A DNA stretch of 64,000 nt. It comes from Falciphora oryzae. Taxonomy: Eukaryota; Ascomycota; Sordariomycetes; Magnaporthales; Magnaporthaceae. Both the position numbers and the translations under genes were made by a program. Under the pieces are notes generated by a model. That model was not told the origin of the DNA. It ran no database searches and saw only the letters and a list, made by a program, of their open reading frames with translations. Location: positions 724,181 through 788,180 of the forward strand of contig JNVV01000004.1 in assembly GCA_000733355.1 (NCBI GenBank). Reading direction: 5' to 3'. Shown piece by piece: positions 56,257 through 64,000 of this stretch; within the stretch, counting starts at the first letter, position 1, and every line of letters begins with the position of its first letter.

Positions 56257-56973
56257 ATGGCGTACAAACCCAAACCCTGGGTTGACAAGGTGTGGCTCGC
56301 GTGGTTCGTGATGCAGCTCTTGGTCATTTTCCGTATGTGACGAGTCTCAGTCCCCCCCAAAAATGCTTCCCCGGACCCGCTCGTCCCATGCACTGACGCC
56401 GGGCACACAGTCGTCGACGCCCTGCAATTCTACCCCCCGTCCCTCTACACGGCCGAGGGCAGCCCGCTGCACCCCCTCAAGCAGCTGCACGACTACTACG
56501 TCGCCACCTACAACGACCCCATCGTGCAGTGGGAGCTGCCGGGCCGGCCCTGGACGCGGCTCTTCGCCCTCATCGAGGTGGGCTTCCAGCTGCCGACGGC
56601 CATGTACGGCGTCTACCTGCTGAGCGGGCGAAAGGAGACCAGCCACTCGGACGAGATGCTCTTCTTCCTGTACGCGCTCGAGACGGCCTTCACGACGCTC
56701 GTGTGCGTCCACGACGTGGCGTACTGGGACGACGCCGTCTACTCGCTGCAGCAGAAGTGCGTCTTTTGGTTCCAGCTGTACGGGCCTTGGCTGCTTGTCC
56801 GTAAGTGCTTCTCTCCTTTGTCTCTCACGTCGTTGCTATCTTCTTTGTTCCGACGAGAGCCCAGATAATGGCTAACAAGGCGTATAGCATCCATCATGGC
56901 CGTCGACATGTTCTTCCGTCTGCAGGGTCGTCTGGCCGCTTCGGCCGCCGTGGCCGAAAGGAAAACGAAATGA
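56257..56973 (+). CDS. TMEM97/sigma-2-receptor-like EXPERA-domain membrane protein
   Basis: Exons 56257-56332, 56411-56800 and 56888-56973, with introns GTATGT..ACACAG and GTAAGT..TATAG, encode 183 residues. Four membrane segments are visible: WLAWFVMQLLVIFLVDALQF (about 14-33), ALIEVGFQLPTAMYGVYLL (about 80), FFLYALETAFTTLVCVHDVA (about 108) and FWFQLYGPWLLVPSIMAVDM (about 140). The set LVDALQFYPPSLY, HDYYVATYNDP and the GP(W)L motif before the last helix match the TMEM6/97 family, which is ER-located and linked to sterol handling in animals. The fungal role is inferred only. It ends in a basic ERKTK tail, like an ER-retrieval KxKxx-type signal. Confidence 0.82.
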
Positions 56974-57348
56974 TGCGCGTGCGATATTTGGCCGCTCGAA
57001 ACTTTTTCACGGAAGAGCAGATAAGCTTGAAACTTCATGCCAGAAACCTTAGAAGTATGAAGAGAAGAGGAAGACGTTGCACTGCAAGATCTAAAGAACT
57101 GTTCCATAATATCGGTGCGCGGTATATCCACGCTGGATCCTGAAAACTCCAGCTATGACCGACCAAAAGCCATCAGAATGAAGCCACATAAGAAGCACTC
57201 TATCCACCCTTTCCAGTCTTTCAACCATCGCGTAATAGTACAATAGGACACTCTAGATAATCCGTAGCCGAGGCGACTTATAGCTGCCGGCAAAGAAATC
57301 GACGATAGAATAATAACACATATCAAACCTCCCACGCGTGCAACCCAA

Positions 57349-58439
57349 TCAGTCGATCGCTCGCTTTGTCGGCGCCATACCCCAGCCGTTACCAAGACTA
57401 ATGCCGCCCCCGCCGGGCACGACGCCGTACCCCAACGGCGTCGCCCCTCCCAGCGTGCGGCCCCGCAAGCGATGCGGCAGGACGTAGCCGTAGAAGTACA
57501 TGCAGCTGCAGGTAATCCCGGCCAGGAACGAGACGAGCCCGTAGAAGACGGTGCTGGCGTAGACGTGGCCGCCCATCCCTTGCCACTCGACGGTGCCCTC
57601 CGTCTTGGGCAGGGCCGGGGTCGGGAACCAGCGGACGCTGAAGCTCAGCGGCAGCGGGTCGCCGATGACCAGCCGGCGCGTGTGCGAGCCGTCCATGTGG
57701 CTGAGCGGCGAGGTGCTGTAGGCGGCGCCCGAATCGAGCACGCCGCTGTCGCGCTTGTGGATGTGGTGCTTCGGGGTGCTGTGCAGCAGCACGTTGAGGT
57801 GGGTGCTGATGTGCAGGTGGCTGAGCTGCAGGGTCCCCGCGAGCGCAAACACCAGGGGGATGTACTCTTGCTTTGGCGGCTCCTCGCCGATCGTCTCGAC
57901 GTGCGCGGGAGGGCGGGCGGGCAGGCGGCAGGCGAGGGGCGCGTCGGCGTGGATGTAGAACTCGAGCAGGTGGAAGAAGGGGTCGGTGATCATGGGGATG
58001 GTGCAGTTGAGCTCCGTCTCGACGCCGTAGTGGAACTCGAGCGGCTTGTCCGTCTCGTTGCACGTCGGGAAGGGGATCCATTGCAGTTCGTGGTTCGCCA
58101 GCTCGATGTGCTCGCCGGTTTCTCTGATGGGCGGGGCATTGCGTTCGGTTAGTCTTCGCTACCCCGGGGAAGGGCTGCGTCGTCTCGTCCGCGCTTCGTC
58201 GTAGCGCGCCACGGACGGGCAGATACAGAACGGGCGTTGCGCATGCCTTGGCCGTAACGCTTGCTTGTGCAGCGGGGGGACGAACAGAAGAGGGAAACAT
58301 AGACTCACGAGCTCCGGTTCAGGCATTCAACACCTATGGGCGCTCCGTAAAGGTACGACGTACTAGTCTGGGCGGCGCCTTGGGCAACGACGACCAAGGA
58401 CGCCAGGCCCAGCGAGAGCCACGCCGCCATCGGTGCCAT
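57349..58439 (-). CDS. Secreted-pathway type I membrane glycoprotein, unknown function
   Basis: Two exons on the minus strand (58439-58309 and 58123-57349), with a 185-bp intron GTGAGT..ATCAG, give 301 residues in one register. The N-terminus MAPMAAWLSLGLASLVVVAQG is a signal peptide. The luminal part has three N-glycosylation sequons (NRS, NET, NCT) near residues 41-80, few cysteines, and a histidine-rich patch (HIHKRDSG). A membrane segment VFYGLVSFLAGITCSCMYF lies near residue 250, followed by a basic and glycine-rich tail (PHRLRGRTLGG). I do not recognise the family. The gene is tail-to-tail with the TMEM97-like gene. Confidence 0.72.
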
Positions 58440-58878
58440 TCTCACGTGGCCGAACCCCCCTGGCCCCAAGGATAGAAAGTCCGACAGGCGGTTATGGGGG
58501 CAGGCACATCGTCCGCCGCCAGTCCAATGGATGCTGGGGGCTCCTGGGCATGGGTGTAAAATAAGCCCAAAAAAGGAGTGTTCGCAGCCGGACAAGGGTG
58601 GATGGGAAACGAAACGACCAGCCAGATGCGGTCGCGGACTCTGGAAACGCGATCTTCGCATTCGTGGCTTGCTGTCACGTGCGGCATTTGACCCCCTGTT
58701 CGAGGATCGGGTGATTCAGCCCAGCAAGTGATGCAGGGGTCGGTCGACCCACATCGCGGCCCGCAGCTAAACCCCAGACAGCACTGATGAATTGAATTTC
58801 TGGAAGCGAGCTCATCTGACATCATTTCCGGAGAACACCCGCCTGCGCAAACAAATGAAACCAAGCAGAATACCTGCC
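58440..58878. other. Intergenic region between two minus-strand genes
   Basis: It holds the 3' flank of the methyltransferase and the promoter of the glycoprotein gene. Only short frames occur and I see nothing else. Confidence 0.5.
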
Positions 58879-59928
58879 CTACTCAGCCTTCTTCCGCCCA
58901 CTCGCCACAAGCGCGTGAAAGTCCGAGTACCACGGCCGGCCCTTGTACTTCCGATCCAGAAACTCCGCAATCAGGACCAGCACCTCCTCGACCGGGTGCG
59001 CCTTCCTCGTCTCCTCAGGCCACCAGCCGTTGAGTATCACAGGCAGAAAGGGGCTGAAAAGCCTGGCGTACTCGGCGCCACTCTCGTAGCGCGCGAGCCG
59101 CGAGTGCAGGTCGACGCGGACGTCCTCGAGCCCGTGCTCGTCCGACAGGTTGCGGGCGACCCAGTTGGGGTCCGCCCAATGCCCTACGTCGTGCAGCTGC
59201 GTCGGGTACGGCTCCGGAAAGGGCGCGTCGAAGGGGAAGCTTGCAAAGGCGGCGCGCAAGTCGCGCATGTGGCCGCCCATCGTGGTGGTGGGTGTGGAGA
59301 GGCCCACGATGCCGCCGGGCTGGAGGAGGCGGATGCAGTCTTTTGTGTTCCCGAGACTGTCAGCAATCTCCTGAGACCCAAGGTACTAACTAGGACTGTC
59401 ATCTCATTTACTAACCTTTCAAAACAAGCTGAGGCTCGGGTGTGATGTGCAAAGCCATGCCAATAGTGATGTGGCTGAAGCTCGCATCTGGCAGGCCGGT
59501 TTTCTAGCAAGGCGAACGTATAAGTCATTCGATCAATATCCGAGTTACAACGGCGTGTAGCCATATAATCATACCCGCGCATCGAGGACCCGCGCCTCGG
59601 AGTTGATCCAGCCCTCCCTCGCCTGCCTATCCTGTACGAGCTCGACCATGCCGGGCGCCATGTCCGCAGACAGGACGCTGCTCTTCTCGAGGACCTCGGG
59701 TGCGATGGAGGCGCGCAGAAGATGCCCGACAACCCCCGCTCCGCACGCGTGGTCCAGGATCTTGAAGGGCTTGTCCCGCGTGCCGTCGAGCCCCATTTGC
59801 CCGAGGAGCTGTGCGGCGAGGGGCCGGGTGCTCAGGTTGGTCGCGTCTATCGTCGCCTTCCAGTTCTCGGCATGGTTGCTGTTGGACTGGTGGTCCGCGT
59901 ATGCGGCTGCGAACTTGGCGTCGCCCAT
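58879..59928 (-). CDS. S-adenosylmethionine-dependent methyltransferase (class I)
   Basis: Three exons on the minus strand (59928-59575, 59503-59416, 59339-58879) with introns GTATGA..GCTAG and GTTAGT..AAAAG give 300 residues. Motif I is FKILDHACGAGVVGHLL (residues 55-71). The acidic loop SADMAPGMVELV (about 87) follows, and LKDCIRLLQPGGIVGLST is the post-motif III strand. The ATG at 59928 has a good context (AAGCATGG); upstream codons in frame lack an ATG. The type resembles fungal small-molecule methyltransferases with a helical C-terminus (WADPNWVARNL). The substrate is unknown, and no secondary metabolism genes stand beside it. Confidence 0.85.
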
Positions 59929-60402
59929 GCTTGTTGAGTGTCGTTGTAGAGCGCTAGTGGATCTCTTCGTTGCCTCGACACGCTGTGAATGCTCTTGCAA
60001 TTTTTAATTTGGGTGACAGTTCTGTCATTCAATATCCTGTCTACAAGTGGAAACGATGGAAAGACAACCAGTGCTCTTTATAATACAAAACCTCCGCTAA
60101 AGAGAGAAACCGTCCGACAGAATCAAGGATATCGCAGCGACAAAACTTCCCGACAATACGTTGAAAGTCGCCGAGGCCCATCGGATCTGTAGGAAAGTCT
60201 CCGAGCAAGCACGGGGATCGCCCAGACTGGCGAGCAAGATGTGCGAGCATGAATCCGAGGGCCCAAGCCTATCGGATGAATGCAACGCCTACAGGCGAAC
60301 CAGAAATCCCGCTAGCGAGAAGAGCGGACCGAAGCAGGTCGGGCGACGCGTAAACAAACAACGAAATCATACAGCTTACAAAGAAGGCATATATGCACCA
60401 AT

Positions 60403-61510
60403 CTAGAGCTCGTCCTCGCGCTCACCGTCCTGGTCGGCCTCGAACTTCTTGCCAATGGGGCCAAAGAACTCGCGGAAGGTCTCACCGAGCAGCTGCTCCG
60501 ACAGGCGCATGTGCTCGCCGGGCGCGGTCCTGAATTTGAGCCCGCCCTTGCGGTCGAGCTCGCGCAGGCCGATCCAGTCCTCGCGGTAGAGATCCCGGGC
60601 GCGCAGCGGGATAACCTCGGTGCCGTTGACCTCCTCGAACCACGAGGTCTCCTTGGGGATGACGGTGGTGTCCTCGTCGAAGACGTACAGCACAAAGTTG
60701 ACGAGCTTGATGATGTTGTTGCGGTACGTCTGGTTCTTGAGCACGCGCTCGTTGTTGATGTCGGCCAGGAAGTTGCTCGCCTCGAGGTAGCGGTCGTAGT
60801 TGGACGCCGGGTCGCGGAAGTACTGGGCGGGCACGAGGCGGCTCTGGACGAACTGCGAGAAGGTGTTGCCGCGCAGCAGCGACATGGCGCCCTTGCACAG
60901 GAAGTCGGTGGCGCCGCAGGCCTTGAAGTCGACGATTCCGTTGTGCTGCGCGCCAAAGGTGACGAGGCTGCGCACGGGCGGGCTGTTGCAGCGCTCGACG
61001 TAGGCACGCAGGAACTGGCCGCCCTGGCTGAAGCCGAGGGCGTCGATGGCGGGCGCGGTCGACAGGATCGGGTGGGCGGCGATGTCGTCGCACGCCTTCT
61101 GCACCTGCTCCGTCAGGTTGCCGAAGAAGGTGGCGCTGCGGTCCTGCGACGCGCTGTCGTCCATGCGGATGAAGTAGACGAGCGTGCCCGGGTTCGCGGC
61201 CTCGATGAGCTGGCCGACCTCCTTGAGGCCCTCGGCGGCGTAGTTGTCACCTAGGCCTGTCGGAAGAGTCGGAAAGGGGACGTCAGCTTGATCTCCTGTT
61301 TAAAGGGGCGGTTTAAAGCAGCGCGATTGCCCCGTGTGTATCTGCAGTAAGTAAGTGTCCGAAAGACGCACCGTGCCAGACGACCACAGGCAGAGGCGTG
61401 TCGTCATCCTCGTCGTTGCCCAGCGGCTTCTGCGACCAAGGCAGAGCTAGCGACGAGGCCACCAGGGACCCGAGGGTGAGGAAGAGCTTGGTTTGCCGTG
61501 AGAAAGTCAT
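60403..61510 (-). CDS. PPT1: Palmitoyl-protein thioesterase (PPT1-like)
   Basis: Two exons on the minus strand (61510-61372 and 61256-60403) with intron GTGCGT..GACAG encode 330 residues. A signal peptide (KLFLTLGSLVASSLALP) is followed by VVVWHGLGDNY, the family start, at residues 42-52. The catalytic serine is in DALGFSQGGQ (Ser123). An aspartate in VFDEDTTVIP (about 240) and the histidine in APGEHMRLSEQLLGE (about 295) complete the triad. The enzyme removes thioester-linked fatty acids from proteins in the lysosome or vacuole. The C-terminus reads EREDEL, which resembles an ER-retention signal. The ATG at 61510 is the first in frame. Confidence 0.93.
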
Positions 61511-62466
61511 CTTGATGTGGTACTTGGACTGCAATCAATGCTGTTCAAAGTTAGGTGACCCTGTCTGATGTGTCGGGTTCCACGATGTGGAGGATGGGAT
61601 CCCGTCTCCAGGTGGACTGAGCCCAGGCTGCAGGCGCCTGGGCGCTCGGTGACGCGGCATGGATCCCCAGCTCCAGTGCCAAACGTCACGCAACGTTACG
61701 TAATCAATCAACCCCAAAGGTGGACATTTTTCCAGAGCTCGACTCAAAATTTTGTTTTCGTTCATCTGCTTCTGGTTGCCCTTTGTGCTTCACTCCAGGC
61801 CCCAATCCGGGCGCTTCAGGCAGGATTGTTGCCCGGATACCCACGGGTGGGTCATCAGAAGACATCCGAGAGACTCTAGGATGATTAGTATCTGTCGCCA
61901 TGATCATTTTCGCCTCTGCTGGACCACAGCCAGGACCTTCCATCGATATCGGTAAGCAACCCCGAACCCATTCCCTCCACGACACCACCCCCGAGCATAT
62001 GATGATAAAATCCCATTCCAAAATGTTTCAAGACGGGATTGAGGAGCTCACCCTCCTGTGAAACCGAAACTCCACTGAAGCTCGCGTGCTTTCAACCACT
62101 GTCCCAAATCCCCTTTCTTCCTCGGCTCGAGCTCTGCTAACGGGTCATCAAGACTTTAGTCACCTTATCAAGAGCGTGTCATTCGTATGTGTTATTTAGA
62201 CGCCGGGGGCTAGTCTAGCATGTTATTGTACTACATGATAGCTCTGATGGTCTCGATACGCAGAGTTCTGTCCTTCATGACGGCACCCCAATTTTTATAT
62301 ATAGCATTCCAAATGCCATCCCATTTTTCTCACGATACGTGCCTCCACGGGAACCCGACATGACCAGAGAAGGCTGGGCCTGTCGAGATCGAGAAATACA
62401 AGGGACGTCGACGACTTGCCCTTCGTACAGCAATCGCCTTAGCAACAGACCCAGCAGCGGAATGCA
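61511..62466. other. Intergenic region between PPT1-like and AYR1-like genes
   Basis: About 950 bp contain the promoter of the PPT1-like gene and the 3' flank of the AYR1-like gene, plus an AT-rich tttttatatatagc motif near 62290. I see no gene. Confidence 0.5.
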
Positions 62467-63674
62467 TCACTTGAGCTTCTTGGCCTCTGCGGCCTCCTTT
62501 TTCAAGATGGCCTCGAGTCTGGCCAGCTTGAACTTTCGCCAGCAGACCAGATCAACGATCCACTCGCCGAGGTAACTGCCGAGCCAGACGGTGCCCGCCA
62601 GGCCGCCGGCCCAGAACCAGTCGGGCCTGCCGAGCCAGCTGCGCAGCATCGCGGGGAACTCGGGCCGGAGCGAGCTGCGGACGAGCTTGCGCGCAAACGT
62701 CGGGGTGTCCTCGGTGTTGTTGTTCTGGGAGTAGTGGAGGCGCCACTCGAAGATGTCCTTGACCCTCTGATAGATGCTGTCGGCGGGCAGGCTGCGCATC
62801 TTCTGAGCGGACGCGTTAGACCGGACGGTCCCCGCCATGACGATCATGACGCGGACGCCAAAGGGGCGCAGCTCCTGGCGCAGGGTGCGCGAGTAGGCGA
62901 CGACGGCGCCCTTGGTGGCGCAGTAGACGGCGCCGAAGACGTAGGGCGTCACGGACGAGAGCGAGGCGATGTTGACGATCAGGCCCCGCGCGGCAATCAG
63001 GAGCGGCGCAAAGGCCTGCACCATGGCCATGACGGAGAAGACATTGGTCTCGAACGTCTGCCGCACGTCGGGCAGGTCGATGTCGGTGGCGGGGATCGTG
63101 TGCGAGCGCCCGCTGTGTGCGCCCAGTGGTGGAGATGGGGGTGGGGGTCAACAGCGTGTCGGAAACAGGGGAAGCTAGGCGGGCACGGTCGAGAGCGAAA
63201 CGGGTGGGGAATAAGAGAAAAACCGGTGGCTCGGCGGCTCGGTCACTCACGCATTGTTGACAAGGATGTCAAGCTTGCCGCCGGTGAGCTTCGCGACCTC
63301 GTCCTTGCAAGTCGCGATGCTGTCGGCGTCGGTCACCTCGAGGGCCACCGCGGCCAGACCCTTGTCGGTGAGCTCCTTGAGGGCCTCGGGGCGGCGGGCA
63401 GTAGCAATGACATAGAGTCCTAATTAGGAAGTCAGCATTCGTCGTCTGCCCCTGCACATGAGAGCCCCAACCGACCTTGCTTGTGGTACTCAAGGGCGGC
63501 GGCATGACCAATGCCGCCGGGAGTGCATCTGAGCAGGGCGTCCGGATCCAGTCAGTAATTCGCAGCTAGCGGCGGCTGGGCTGATTCTATGACCAGTGCA
63601 GCGGGCTGACAGGCGGCAGGGCAGGGGGCTAACCCGGTAATCAGCACCGTCTTCTGGCCTGACTTTGGCGACAT
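62467..63674 (-). CDS. AYR1: Ayr1-like NADPH-dependent 1-acyldihydroxyacetone phosphate reductase
   Basis: Four exons on the minus strand (63674-63634, 63528-63476, 63419-63251, 63112-62467), all introns GT..AG, give 302 residues in one register; yeast Ayr1 has about 297. Short-chain dehydrogenase motifs are TGCTPGGIG (13-21), DILVNNAG (82-89), NIASLSS (serine about 138-141) and YCATK (Tyr151, Lys155). A C-terminal hydrophobic hairpin (WFWAGGLAGTVWLGSYLGEW) anchors it to lipid droplet or ER membranes. It reduces acyl-DHAP to lysophosphatidate in ether-type and glycerolipid synthesis. The first exon is only 41 bp. Confidence 0.9.
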
Positions 63675-63722
63675 GTTCAAACCACAAGGCAGTTGTCGAA
63701 GCTTGGCTGGTGTCTTTTCGTC

Positions 63723-64000
63723 TTATGTCTCTGCTGGAGCCGTCACAGAATTAGTAGGCAACTTGTCGACGATCAGCCACGTAAAATCCCCGGCAGTTGC
63801 GTACGCGCCAAAACGAGCCTCGGCCTGAGTTGAGCCGGTGGAGCGGAGAAGCTGGGCGAGAGACGCCTTGTTTCCACGTGATGGTTCTGTCGTCTGCCCC
63901 ACTCGATTCAAGCTTTGCTCAACCAAACTCGAGCTCTTTGCATCTGCGATCTTGTCGACCACGCTGTCGGCCAACTTCCCCATTCCTTTTTTCACTGCCC
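63723..64000 (-). CDS. C-terminal part of an unidentified gene (cut by the window edge)
   Basis: The frame runs open from the window edge to the stop at 63723. It contains MGKLADSVVDKIADAKSSS, LAQLLRSTGSTQAEARFG and the end AGDFTWLIVDKLPTNS. There is no recognisable domain. It may be a final exon, with an earlier start outside the window. It is oriented like the AYR1-like gene, and its stop is 48 bp before the AYR1-like ATG at 63674. Confidence 0.45.
   Translation of the reverse strand, partial: AVKKGMGKLADSVVDKIADAKSSSLVEQSLNRVGQTTEPSRGNKASLAQLLRSTGSTQAEARFGAYATAGDFTWLIVDKLPTNSVTAPAET

Noticed and set aside
57472..58152. 226-residue plus-strand frame opposite the glycoprotein gene
   Set aside because: It is a mirror of the real minus-strand exon; composition is dominated by valine, glycine and arginine from antisense codons, and splice sites support the minus strand.
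60511..61254. 247-residue plus-strand frame opposite the PPT1-like gene
   Set aside because: Antisense shadow of an exon with an intact catalytic triad.
62734..63423. 229-residue plus-strand frame opposite the AYR1-like gene
   Set aside because: Antisense shadow; it crosses three introns of the real gene.
1..64000. tRNA, rRNA or other structured RNA genes
   Set aside because: I looked for tRNA-like arms with A and B box sequences and saw none I could support; a covariance-model scan would be decisive.

Overview
The window looks like a chromosome arm segment of a filamentous ascomycete (Pezizomycotina, most likely a Sordariomycete). The genes at the right have short introns of about 50-185 bp with GT..AG ends. 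They encode typical fungal proteins: an Ayr1-like reductase, a palmitoyl-protein thioesterase, a cyanovirin-N homology protein, a TMEM97/EXPERA protein and small secreted cysteine-rich proteins. The left two thirds is transposon debris whose reading frames are broken almost only by TAA/TAG codons standing where CAA/CAG or TGG would be expected. This is the footprint of repeat-induced point mutation (RIP).

Layout. 1-2027: 3' part of an unidentified degraded plus-strand element ending in an LTR-like sequence. 2041 to about 16637: a degraded minus-strand Ty3/gypsy element (A), split by a complete plus-strand Ty3/gypsy chromovirus (B, 6238-13208) with 285-bp LTRs, a polypurine tract and a TTAAT target duplication. 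About 16905-23845: a degraded RecQ-like helicase gene and an adjoining unknown frame. The helicase is split by a three-level nest: MITE A, containing MITE B, containing a Fot1/Pogo transposon. 23848-32030: another MITE split by a 7.7-kb Tad1-like LINE in minus orientation. 32058-33919: a second Fot1/Pogo copy. 34130-35200: a degraded minus-strand gene with an acidic tract and hexapeptide repeats. 35541-36418: MITE within MITE. 36472-42074: a complete Ty1/copia element with 186-bp LTRs and an ATAAT duplication. 42100-43010: a PIF/Harbinger-like fragment holding a solo LTR of element B. 43428-45047: a different Pogo-superfamily element with little RIP. 45300-46900: satellites and unannotated sequence.

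From about 46.7 kb the sequence is gene-bearing. There is a 1.17-kb tandem duplication with two 63-residue secreted cysteine-rich proteins, a broken ankyrin-repeat gene, a cyanovirin-N homology gene, a TMEM97-like gene, a membrane glycoprotein gene, a methyltransferase gene, PPT1-like and AYR1-like genes, and the 3' end of an unknown gene at the right edge.

The most unusual feature is the shared architecture of the Pogo and MITE terminal repeats. Each has an 8-bp outer block followed by two head-to-tail 17-bp subunits. The subunits differ between families but keep their length and a GAGT core in nearly every copy. Several host frames resume in register when the insertions are subtracted, which gives a secure order of nesting.
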